A stretch of DNA of 64,000 nucleotides from Terebella lapidaria (lineage: Eukaryota > Annelida > Polychaeta > Terebellida > Terebellidae), in assembly GCA_949152475.1 (NCBI GenBank), contig OX424558.1, positions 38,078,651 to 38,142,650 on the forward strand. Reading direction: 5' to 3'. The position numbers and the translations under genes are program-made. Below the pieces are notes generated by a model. That model was not told the origin of the DNA and made no database searches. It saw only the letters and a list, made by a program, of their open reading frames with translations. Positions 1-11,900 of this stretch are shown piece by piece (position 1 is the stretch's first letter; each line of letters opens with the position of its first letter).

Positions 1-276
1 TAATTCTGACCAGATCAATTATATTAAGACTCAAACTTGCCTAATTAAAAATATTCCCCCTTCTACGTCACGAATACCTCATTTGCATACTAATTAGCTT
101 CTCGAAAAATCCAGCAGTGTTCATTCCAGCATATGTCACAACCTGCCAAAATGTGACATTCAAATGGCCATAATTTTTTAACCAATAGAGATATTGACAT
201 GTAGTAAACTGCATTTTTATCAGCAAAACCAGGTCTCTCAGTTGAGTTCACATCATATTTTCATGTTCCTAGTACT

Positions 277-3200
277 TTAAGGTTCTGCGGCCCCCTTTCC
301 CCAAATTCCTTGAGCCGCCCCTGGTCATATGGACATAGTAGTCTATACACTGATACATTAGCGCACGTTCGCCTGTTTACTTTAGAAAGGTCGTGACATA
401 TATGTACCCACAATGGACGTGTCCCTGAAATATTTGGAGAGGTGTTGACATTGGCTCGCGATTCATACTTGTCGACTAGATCATATAGTTCGGTCAAGTT
501 CGAATTCAGAGACTAGGACACATTAATGTAACTGAATAGTGGGTGCTGCTACAACGCAGAAATATGGCAGATGAAGGGATGAAAGTAAGTATCAATCTAT
601 TACCACCAATACAATCAGATTTTGATGATGCCAATAAGAAACGTAAAATACAACGTTTTGCAATAGAAACAAAGCCCGACCAAATACTTTATCCAAAGAC
701 ACACTGGTGTCATCAGGGGCAGACAGTGTGTTAAATGTAGTTGTTTCTACTGTACACCTGATGGAATTAGTATGCAACTGCCCAACAACCTATGAAAATA
801 ATTTAGAAATCCGAAACTAACCCCATGGAATAGATACATGACAAGTACAAAAGTACCCAATCACAAGCCAGAAGGCTACTGAGTTGATGGTATCCTCGGG
901 GACAGATTTAACGTCCGCCAGCAGTGATACCGACTCAGTGGTATGAATGTAAGTATCAATCTATTACCACCAATACAATCAGATTTTGATGATGCCAATA
1001 AGAAACGTAAAATACAACGTTTTGCAATAGAAACAAAGCCCGACCAAATAGTTTATCCAAAGACACACTGGTGTCATCAGGGGCAGACAGTGTGTTAAAT
1101 GTAGTTGTTTCTACTGTACACCTGATGGAATTAGTATACAACTGCCCAACAACCTATGAAAATAATTTAGAAATCCGAAACTAACCCCATGGAATAGATA
1201 CATGACAAGTACAAAAGTACCCAATCACAAGCCAGAAGGCTACTGAGTTGATGGTATCCTTGGGGACAGATTTAACGTCCGCCAGCAGTGACACCGACTC
1301 AGTGGTATGAATGTAAGTATCAATCTATTACCACCAATACAATCAGATTTTGATGATGCCAATAAGAAACGTAAAATACAACGTTTTGCAATAGAAACAA
1401 AGCCCGACCAAATAGTTTATTCAAAGACACACTGATGTCATCAGGGGCAGACAGTGTTTTAAATGTAGTTGTTTCTACTGTACACCTGATGGAATTAGTA
1501 TACAACTGCCCAACAACCTATGAAAATAATTTAGAAATCCGAAACTAACCCCATGGAATAGATACATGACAAGTACAAAAGTACCCAATCACAAGCCAGA
1601 AGGCTACTGAGTTGATGGTATCCTCAGGGACAGATTTAACGTCCGCCAGCAGTGACACCGACTCAGTGGTATGAATGTAAGTATCAATCTATTACCACCA
1701 ATACAATCAGATTTTGATGATGCCAATAAGAAACGTAAAATACAACGTTTTACAATAGAAACAAAGCCCGACCAAATAGTTTATCCAAAGACACACTGGT
1801 GTCATCAGGGGCAGACAGTGTGTTAAATGTAGTTGTTTCTACTGTACACCTGATGGAATTAGTATACAACTGCCCAACAACCTATGAAAATAATTTAGAA
1901 ATCCGAAACTAACCCCATGGAATAGATACATGACAAGGACAAAAGTACCCAATCACAAGCCAGAAGGCTACTGAGTTGATGGTATCCTCGGGGACAGATT
2001 TAACGTCCGCCAGCAGTGACACCGACTCAGTGGTATGGATGTAAGTATCAATCTATTACCACCAATACAATCAGATTTTGATGATGCCAATAAGAAACGT
2101 AAAATACAACATTTTGCAATAGAAACAAAGCCCGACCAAATAGTTTATCCAAAGACACACTGGTGTCATCAGGGGCAGACAGTGTGTTAAATGTAGTTGT
2201 TTCTACTGTACACCTGATGGAATTAGTATACAACTGCCCAACAACCTATGAAAATAATTTAGAAATCCGAAACTAACCCCATGGAATAGATACATGACAA
2301 GTACAAAAGTACCCAATCACAAGCCAGAAGGCTACTGAGTTGATGGTATCCTCGGGGACAGATTTAACGTCCGCCAGCAGTGACACCGACTCAGTGGTAT
2401 GAATGTAAGTATCAATCTATTACCACCAATACAATCAGATTTTGATGATGCCAATAAGAAACGTAAAATACAACGTTTTGCAATAGAAACAAAGCCCGAC
2501 CAAATAGTTTATCCAAAGACACACTGGTGTCATCAGGGGCAGACAGTGTGTTAAATGTAGTTGTTTCTACTGTACACCTGATGGAATTAGTATACAACTG
2601 CCCAACAACCTATGAAAATAATTTAGAAATCCGAAACTAACCCCATGGAATAGATACATGACAAGTACAAAAGTACCCAATCACAAGCCAGAAGGCTACT
2701 GAGTTGATGGTATCCTCGGGGACAGATTTAACGTCCGCCAGCAGTGACACCGACTCAGTGGTATGAATGTAAGTATCAATCTATTACCACCAATACAATC
2801 AGATTTTGATGATGCCAATAAGAAACGTAAAATACAACGTTTTGCAATAGAAACAAAGCCCGACCAAATAGTTTATCCAAAGACACACTGGTGTCATCAG
2901 GGGCAGACAGTGTGTTAAATGTAGTTGTTTCTACTGTACACCTGATGGAATTAGTATACAACTGCCCAACAACCTATGAAAATAATTTAGAAATCCGAAA
3001 CTAACCCCATGGAATAGATACATGACAAGTACAAAAGTACCCAATCACAAGCCAGAAGGCTACTGAGTTGATGGTATCCTCGGGGACAGATTTAACGTCC
3101 GCCAGCAGTGACACCGACTCAGTGGTATGAAATTAAGTATCAATCTATTACCACCAATACAATCAGATTTTGATGATGCCAATAAGAAACGTAAAATACA

Positions 3201-5365
3201 ACGTTTTGCAATAGAAACAAAGCCCGACCAAATAGTTTATCCAAAGACACACTGGTGTCATCAGGGGCAGACAGTGTGTTAAATGTAGTTGTTTCTACTG
3301 TACACCTGATGGAATTAGTATACAACTGCCCAACAACCTATGAAAATAATTTAGAAATCCGAAACTAACCCCATGGAATAGATACATGACAAGTACAAAA
3401 GTACCCAATCACAAGCCAGAAGGCTACTGAGTTGATGGTATCCTCGGGGACAGATTTAACGTCCGCCAGCAGTGACACCGACTCAGTGGTATGAATGTAA
3501 GTATCAATCTATTACCACCAATACAATCAGATTTTGATGATGCCAATAAGAAACGTAAAATACAACGTTTTGCAATAGAAACAAAGCCCGACCAAATAGT
3601 TTATCCAAAGACACACTGGTGTCATCAGGGGCAGACAGTGTGTTAAATGTAGTTGTTTCTACTGTACACCTGATGGAATTAGTATACAACTGCCCAACAA
3701 CCTATGAAAATAATTTAGAAATCCGAAACTAACCCCATGGAATAGATACATGACAAGTACAAAAGTACCCAATCACAAGCCAGAAGGCTACTGAGTTGAT
3801 GGTATCCTCGGGGACAGATTTAACGTCCGCCAGCAGTGACACCGACTCAGTGGTATGAATGTAAGTATCAATCTATTACCACCAATACAATCAGATTTTG
3901 ATGATGCCAATAAGAAACGTAAAATACAACGTTTTGCAATAGAAACAAAGCCCGACCAAATACTTTATCCAAAGACACACTGGTGTCATCAGGGGCAGAC
4001 AGTGTGTCAAATGTAGTTGTTTCTACTGTACACCTGATGGAATTAGTATACAACTGCCCAACAACCTATGAAAATAATTTAGAAATCCGAAACTAACCCC
4101 ATGGAATAGATACATGACAAGTACAAAAGTACCCAATCACAAGCCAGAAGGCTACTGAGTTGATGGTATCCTCGGGGACAGATTTAACGTCCGCCAGCAG
4201 TGACACCGACTCAGTGGTATGAATGTAAGTATCAATCTATTACCACCAATACAATCAGATTTTGATGATGCCAATAAGAAACGTAAAATACAACGTTTTG
4301 CAATAGAAACAAAGCCCGACCAAATACTTTATCCAAAGACACACTGGTGTCATCAGGGGCAGACAGTGTGTTAAATGTAGTTGTTTCTACTGTACACCTG
4401 ATGGAATTAGTATACAACTGCCCAACAACCTATGAAAATAATTTAGAAATCCGAAACTAACCCCATGGGATAGATACATGACAAGTACAAAAGTACCCAA
4501 TCACAAGCCAGAAGGCTACTGAGTTGATGGTATCCTCGGGGACGGATTTAACGTCCGCCAGCAGTGACACCGACTCAGTGGTATGAATGTAAGTATCAAT
4601 CTATTACCACCAATACAATCAGATTTTGATGATGCCAATAAGAAACATAAAATACAACGTTTTGCAATAGAAACAAAGCCCGACCAAATAGTTTATTCAA
4701 AGACACACTGATGTCATCAGGGGCAGACAGTGTTTTAAATGTAGTTGCTTCTACTGTACACCTGATGGAATTAGTATACAACTGCCCAACAACCTATGAA
4801 AATAATTTAGAAATCCGAAACTAACCCCATGGAATAGGGGTTATAGCTGGAATAGGGGAATAGCTGGAAAGAAATGCAGGTAAGTTTCACTGGACCAGGT
4901 TGTAGATTTTCAGATAAAACATTGAAGCGATAATGTCTACCATATGCTTTCCTATGATTAGAGTCTGAAATGACAACTGGTTATGACAGATACTGACATA
5001 TCTGGTTTGGTGTATTTTATTCTCGATTTATCATTTCGTGTTTTAAACTCATTACCATTAATACCATTAATTATAGTAATGAATATGGTAATGATCATGG
5101 TAATTACTCATTACATTAAAAGCGAAAATTCCGAAGAAATTGCCCCCAAAAGAAATATCTCAGTATAAGTAAGTTTTATTCCTGGTGATTTACTGTTAAA
5201 AGTTTCTCTCTGTGAACTATAAAACTATGTTAACGACACAACGTAAATAAACGTATGTACATACTGGAGATCAGAGACTCTCTGTACAACATAGCCTAAC
5301 ACCAGAGACTTTGATGCACAACTTCCTGCGCATTGAGAATTAGGTGATGGTTTTTGCTTCGCAAC
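277..5365. repeat. Duplicated segment, copy A (carries the 364-bp array)
   Basis: Bases 277-585 and 4862-5365 are a close copy, in the same order and orientation, of 5787-6579. Between them sits a tandem array that the second copy lacks. Shared landmarks are a C-rich start (GGCCCCCTTTCC), an ATGGCAGATGAAGG motif, a GCAGGTAAGT splice-donor-like motif, and an end at TTGCTTCGCAAC. I recognise no gene family in it. Copy A without the array is about 813 bp and copy B is 793 bp, so small indels also separate them. Confidence 0.85.
586..4838. repeat. 364-bp tandem array, 11.7 copies
   Basis: Twelve successive units recur at exactly 364-bp intervals; for example the motif GTAAGTATCAATCTATTACC or its near match recurs at 586, 950 and 1314. 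No length change separates any two units. The last unit is cut after about 250 bp, at CCCCATGGAATAG. Units differ by only a few substitutions. A 61-codon minus-strand frame recurs in 11 of the 12 units, which is expected of near-identical repeats and is not evidence of a gene. The unit carries an ACACTG/CAGTGT inverted pair and matches no satellite family that I know. Confidence 0.97.
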
Positions 5366-5400
5366 GTTCTCCAGTTTGTACCTCGAATGAAAGAATGAAA

Positions 5401-5445
5401 GACGCGGGCCTCGAATGAAGGGGAGTTTTATTCGAGGTTCGCGTC
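5401..5445. repeat. Short hairpin-forming inverted repeat
   Basis: GACGCGGGCCTCGAAT pairs with ATTCGAGGTTCGCGTC: 16-bp arms with two mismatches and a 13-bp loop. It lies in the spacer between the two duplicated copies. The rest of 5366-5786 shows nothing else that I recognise. Confidence 0.6.
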
Positions 5446-5786
5446 TTGTGTTCGGTAGCCTCAAACGCTATTCGGATGTCATCGGTTACGTAATTGACAT
5501 GCATCAACGGACAGCAGAGCCCAGGAAATAAAGAACAGCATTGCGTACAATAAGATTGTGTACAGTATTGAGAAAGCATTTACTGAATATTCTTGCAGCA
5601 TTGACACGATGTTGTATTGTTTCTTGCCCCACTTTAAAAAGAGTTGAAATATGTTAATTTGAGTGAGTTTGTGTGGGATTTTAACTCAACCAAGGAACAT
5701 GAAAAATGCTCTGGGGCCCTTTAAGGGCCAGAGCCCCCGGCCGCAATGGTTTCAATTGGAGTCATTCGGGGACGCTTTGGTCTTGC

Positions 5787-6579
5787 TTAAGGTTCTTCGG
5801 CCCCCTTTCCCAAAATTCCTGAAGCCGCCCCTGGTTATATGTACATGTAGTTTATACATTAGCGCACGTTTACCTGTTTACTTTAGAATAGGTCGCGGCA
5901 TCTGTGTACCCAAAATGGAGGTGTCCCTGAAATATTTGGAGAGGTGTTGACACTGGCTCGCGATTCATACTTGTCGACTAGATCATATAGATCGGTCAAG
6001 TTTGGTTTCAGAGACTAGGACACATTAATGTAACTGAATAGTGGGTGCTGATACAACGCAGAAATATGGCAGATGAAGGATTGAAAGCTGGAAAGAAATG
6101 CAGGTAAGTTTCACTGGTTGTAGATTTTCAGATCAAAAAACATTGAAGAGATAATGTCTATCATATGCTTTCCTATGATTAGAGTCTAAAATGACCACTG
6201 GTTATGACAGATACTGACATATCTGGTTTGGTGTATTTTCATCTCGATTTATCATTTCGTGTTTTAAACTCATTACCATTAATTATAGTGATGAATATGG
6301 TAATGATCATGGTAATTACTCATTACATTAAAAGCGAAAATTCCGAAGAAATTGCCCCCAAAAGAAATATCTTAGTATAAGTAAAAGTTTTATTCCTGGT
6401 GATTTACTGTTAAAAGTTTCTCTCTGTGAACTATATAACTATGTTAACGACACAATGTAAATAAACGTATGTACATACTGGAGATCAGAGACTCTCTGTA
6501 CAACATAGCCTAACACCAGAGACTTTGATGCACAACTTCCTGCGCATTGAGAATTAGGTGATGGTTTTTGCTTCGCAAC
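5787..6579. repeat. Duplicated segment, copy B (no array)
   Basis: This is the array-free counterpart of 277-585 plus 4862-5365. The sequence runs straight from GATTGAAAG (ending 6087) into CTGGAAAGAAATGCAG. At the matching point copy A breaks into the 364-bp array. The short frame ATGGCAGATGAAGGATTG..., followed by a consensus donor (CAG/GTAAGT, about 6066-6108), could be a small first coding exon, but no downstream exon is visible. Confidence 0.85.
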
Positions 6580-8900
6580 ACAGTGGACATAAAACTCCAT
6601 TAAAAACACCATTAAAAATCAGACTCTTCAATAAAGTATATCAATGCTGTATCGTACATACATGTACCATGATACCTGCTTTCAATTGTCGAACTAAAAC
6701 ATAATAGCCAGGCGACCCTACAGAGGTCTATTTTTTGGCAACCTCCTAGGACCATATCAAGTTTATGAACGATATAGATATCGACATACAAACACCAAGC
6801 TAAACATAGTAAACACTTTGGGTTATGAACAAAGCCCACCTTGGAATATGACACTGGTGTCATCGGGAGCAGACAGTGTTTAAATTTTGTTCAAAAGCCG
6901 TAATCCAAACATCTCCATGATTATCACAATGATACATTTCAGATGAGGCATTCATGAGCTCAAAATGTGGGTATCATATTAGACAAAAAAACTTATTTTC
7001 AGTAAAATTGCTGCTTTGACATATCAAATTCACTACAGGTCAAATTCAAGGCGCCCAAAAGCACCTGATGTGACTGTATATATGCTCATAATACAAACCG
7101 AAGCTCCATGCATCTACAAACACTCTGCATCGGTCAATTTACATTATTCACGTCGAATGTTTCTTCTACAAGACCATTCAAGGTCATCTTAGGTCAAGTC
7201 TAAAGTCAACAAAAAATACCGCATATGAGATGTCCTATATGATTATTTTACAAACCTGTACAAATATTTTGGCCCAAGGCCAATTTGTGCATATCATGCC
7301 ACTTTAGGCCTTTCTGGTCTCTGCATCGTACCTTTTTCGCATCGAGGAATTCAAGGCTCTCAAGCATTCAATTGATGCAGCATCAGGTATCCCAACTCAC
7401 ATGGTCTAAAAATAAAAATTATTTTTCACCCCAAAATGGCTGTTTCGACCTTTCAAGGTCATTGGAGGTCAAATTCAAGATCACCACACAAATCACCATG
7501 TACGTATGATTCCCCATTTGAAAGGTCGATATCTAAGCCATATCTTCAAGCTCTCTAGGAATACAGCTGAGGCAGCCCTCAATGTGAAGAAAACAAAAAA
7601 ATCGAAATGGCCGCCACACGCAGACCGGCGATTCGAGAGCAACGAAACCTATACATATCACAAATGTACATAAGGGGAATCTTTTTTGACAAAAAGGCTG
7701 TTTTCACTTTCAAGGTCATTGAAGGTCAAATTCAAGGTCACCACTGAAACCGCAATATATGGTTTCCCATTTAAATGTGACAATATTTAAGTCTTATCAT
7801 GAAGTGTTCTAAGAGTTTACTCCATATAGCTCCCATTATGAAAGAAAAAAATGGTTTTGGGAATTGGTTTTCAAATTTTGGGATTTGATTTGGGGCGACT
7901 TTCTTTTGCTGAATCCTCAGAAAAAAATGGCCGCCGCACTCAGACCGACAACTCAAGGGCAACAAAACTTATACAAAAGTATGAGAGTGGAATATAGTTT
8001 TGAGATATTTATTTCAGAAAATGTCAATTGAGATACTTTGTGTTGCATTAAAAAATGGAGCGCCTTAAATTCCTCATAAATTCCCATACATAGGTCAGAA
8101 AGGCTAAAAAAATGCATGATATACACAATTTCGCCTTGGGATCCCTCCTATCAGTTTATACGTTTTTGTTTCAAAACATGCTAATTCGGACCTTGATATT
8201 GTGTAAAATATGAAGACTCTTGAATTCCTCGAAAGGCCCAGAATCTAGGCTCAAAGGCTCAAAATTCAGTTTTCGACTGTTTTCTCGAAAATTATTTGAT
8301 CCATTTCGAGATCTTTGTTCGCAAACATGTTAAATGGGGTCCTTGACGATGTGTATGAAGATAAAAATGATTTGAATAGCTTGAAAAACCTGATATCTAA
8401 GCTGAAAGGGCACAAAAAGGCTAAAAATTCGGGTTTTGGCTGTGTTCTCGAAAACTACGATGTGATCAGTTTTGAAATTTTTGTTTTTGCTTGCGTAAAA
8501 GCACCACGCTAAGTTTCACATACCAGTATTTTAGTTTTAAAACCTTCAAGAATGTATACAGGGAGGCCGAAACTGATTTTGATATTTATAGTATTTGGTT
8601 GGGCTGTTTTCTATTGCAAAAGTCTTTTACTCTGGTGTGGATAGCTATTCATGGAGAGAGTTTCTGGTTTTATATTATCATCATCAAAATCTTGAAATAT
8701 TATTGATAATATTTCAATTGTGTTCTAAACTTACTGCACCGAATACGACATAATCTGTAGGCTTAGTTGCTTAGTTGTCAGTTGTGTGTAAGGAAATCAT
8801 CAGCGATAGGAATTTGAGAACCGAGAATATATTATTGAGGAATATTTGATCTGTCAAAACACCAATCAATCCGTGTTGGTTTTCCTTGGGCCTTATGCAG
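6580..8900. other. Gene-free stretch with degenerate repeats
   Basis: No coding frame here has recognisable homology. About 6828-6890 is a diverged scrap of the 364-bp unit (ACTGGTGTCATC..GCAGACAGTGT). About 7030-7760 holds dispersed repeats containing TCAAGGTCA and AGGTCAAATTCAAGG motifs, also found near 28000, 33450 and 54500. About 8090-8500 is a degenerate tandem repeat with a period near 150-168 bp; compare TTTTCTCGAAAATTA at about 8280 with GTTCTCGAAAACTA at about 8445. The upstream exon and promoter of the GGT gene should lie in or before this stretch, but I cannot place them. Confidence 0.6.
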
Positions 8901-11900
8901 CAGTGGCAGGGTTTTCCTGGGTGTGCTATTCGTTGCGATGCTAGCCTGCATTATAGCCTTGGCAGTGGTGGTTGGATTAGGGAAAGTACGAGACGAACCG
9001 AAACCTACACCTGAACCAACGAGCGAACCCCCACGAGAGGATGATGACCAGGTACCCCGATCGGCTACTGGCCATTACAGATTTGCGGCAGTCGCTGCCG
9101 ATGCTGAAATCTGCTCGAAGATAGGAACGTAAGTTGTTTAATATTTTAGTCTTTCAACCCGTTATAAGAGTGATAGTACGAATCACCCATTAGATTTTCG
9201 AGTGGCTGAAATGTGTTCTATTGCAATTTTGCAGCATTTCGTCTTATTCAGAATTATTCAGAAACAATGATGAAAGTTTTGTACCTATTCGACAGTGACA
9301 TCCTGGGTCGACAAGGAGGCAGTGCTGTGGATGCCACTATAGCTAGTCTGCTGTGTCTAGGTGTAGTACATACACACAGTACTGGGATAGGTGGAGGCTT
9401 CTTAATGACTATATACGACAGGTGAGACACGAGATCTTAAGGAAGACTTAAGGGGTCGATTTTTTTCATCAGTGGTCCAAACCTTGCTTTAAACCACCTT
9501 GAAACTACATGTATGTTGAAACCTGGTCTGGGAAAACCTGGTCTGAACAGTGGTTCTGGTGTGGTTTCAATCGCGCTTTTGAACAGTGGATTTTGCCTGG
9601 TTTAGTGGCACCATGGTTTACATGTATCTACATTGAACACAGTTGCGTTGCATATATGACCGTGATGAGCAATAAGTTTTTGTTGTGGAGATTTGTTTTA
9701 TAGATGAAATTGAGATTCTTGTATGGTACGAAACTATTGCGATGGAATAGTTTTTGCAAAGTACGTTTGTAAGCCTATTAATAGCATTCATACTCATACA
9801 TATTATGATATATGTTGATTCTGGCTTCAAGTTTAGTTAAGCACACACCTTCATCCGGAGAAGCACGTGTGCCAATACATGTATGAAAGACACCACATTT
9901 ACCAATGGAATTAAACAACTAGGCCTATTCATTCAGAGACATCGGTGGTTGAAGAAACCAGCGTAGCTTGGTTACCTAATTCATTCCTACATTAAATAAA
10001 ATGTGGCTTTCTTTTTTGTCAACTAAAAATGTGTTATTCTTAGTGTATCATAAGCTGTATGAAACAAAACATATTTTCGTTGTGCCCATGCCGATGTGCA
10101 GTGAACGAGCAATTTAATCGTCCAGGCCTACATTACTCATGTCTGGAGGACTTCATTCATCCCGAAAGACAAGTTTCCGGCGAGCTGCATGGCATGTTAT
10201 AAAGCATCCTCCATGTTCATGGAACATGTATGTATTTTATGTATTACAGAGTGTCACTGTGTCATTTAATATACACACAAGAGCATCAGATACATACAGA
10301 ACGACTGATAAACTACTGTGACAGTAAAACTTACCCCTATGCAGGTTTATATTCAGATCACAGTTTTGGAGGTTTGTGTTAAACCCACTCCTAAAAAATC
10401 AATACTTTTGGAAAACCATGGTTTATTGGAGGTTAGGACCAGGTCTTACAACAGATCAGGTCTAAACCACTGATCAAAAATCGGCCCAAGATGTCCAGGG
10501 AATTACTGTGAGAAACCTATTTTGAAATGTGTTTTGATCTCTAAACGAATTACATTGTATTATTATCAATGAATACCTGATATTGAAACTCCAGTTTCAA
10601 TACTGGAATTGCTCTATACGTGCATGAGGTACATGTATATGCAACTAGCCATCAGGAATCGAGAGTGACAAATGTGGTCGAACAAATGTTAGCCGCATTG
10701 AAATGTTGAACAAAGGTTAGCCAAAAATCTTGCTTTGAGATCGTCAGTCAATCGACATTGGATGAAGTTTGTGCTGGACGACACTTTGTCAGTTTGTGCG
10801 CTGAACGGCAGGTGGAAGAGGGTGCATTGTGCTAAGCGGCAAAGGAAGTTACAGTAAATTTTTGTTTAGCGATGCGGCGACCAAATATCTGTTGGTGGTC
10901 ACAGAACTAAAACCCATTCCGGCTAACATGTCGAACCTACTTTCCACACAGTGTTGCTGATGAGGTAGTTACGCTTATCGGCAGAGAAGTCGCTCCGAAG
11001 AATGCAACTTCCAATATGTACGTCAACACTGGTGCGTCGTCCACTAAAGGTAAACAACAACAACAACAACATAATTCGGCGGACAATTAAGGAACTCGGC
11101 TAAAATAAGATCGCGAGATCATTAAATTGACGTAAATGAGAAACCCAAAGGGCATTAGCACGTGTGTGCGATAAGGAAAATGTATATTTTGTACAATTTT
11201 TTATTTATTTTACAGGTGGCATGGCGATAGCGGTTCCGGGAGAGGTGGCAGGTATGGCAGCTGCGCATGCGCGCTACGGTAAACTTCCATGGGCGGCCTT
11301 GTTTGAACCGACAATAGATCTTTGTGAGAGAGGAATCGGGGTAACTGTCGCCCTTGCGTCAGCAATACAGAGTCAGATAGAAGACATCCGAGAAAGTGAA
11401 ACCATGAGGTGTTTATGTAATAAAGTGAATATGTTGATGTTTGAGTCACTATTGGAAGAAATTCGAGTAGATTGCAAAATAGTAGTTCAATTGACAGTAC
11501 ATGTAGTTCAGTTGAACGTGAAAACATACTCCAGACGCCAATATGAATGTAACAACCATGCATACACACAATATACAACCGTATTGTATACAGGGAGACA
11601 TTCCTAAAGCCGGACGGGACGCCACTGAAAGCAGGGGACGTGATGACTCGCCCAGTACTGGCGCAGACCTTGAGGAAGATCGCGGACGAAGGAGCTGATG
11701 TGTTTTATAATGGGACTTTGGCTGCAGACATTGTCGACGACATACAAGACAACGGTAATGGCCGATACTATGAATGATTTGAAAGTATACTCCCAAAGCA
11801 AATGACGATTATGATAACACAACGTCTAAACATCGCAAACCACAATTGCTCTTTACTAGTACTATATTGTTACAGGTGGTATAATAACTCTGGAGGATCT

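Noticed and set aside
277-330. hAT terminal repeat at CCGCCCCTGG (also near 5825)
   Set aside because: The motif resembles some hAT ends, but it occurs as part of the duplication and no partner end or 8-bp duplication was found.
586-4838. A 61-codon minus-strand frame repeated in almost every unit (MYTNSIRCTVETTTF...)
   Set aside because: It is conserved only because the units are near-identical. It has no start context, no homology, and is lost in one unit.
586-4838. CRISPR-like array
   Set aside because: The whole 364-bp unit repeats with no unique spacers, and the genome is animal.
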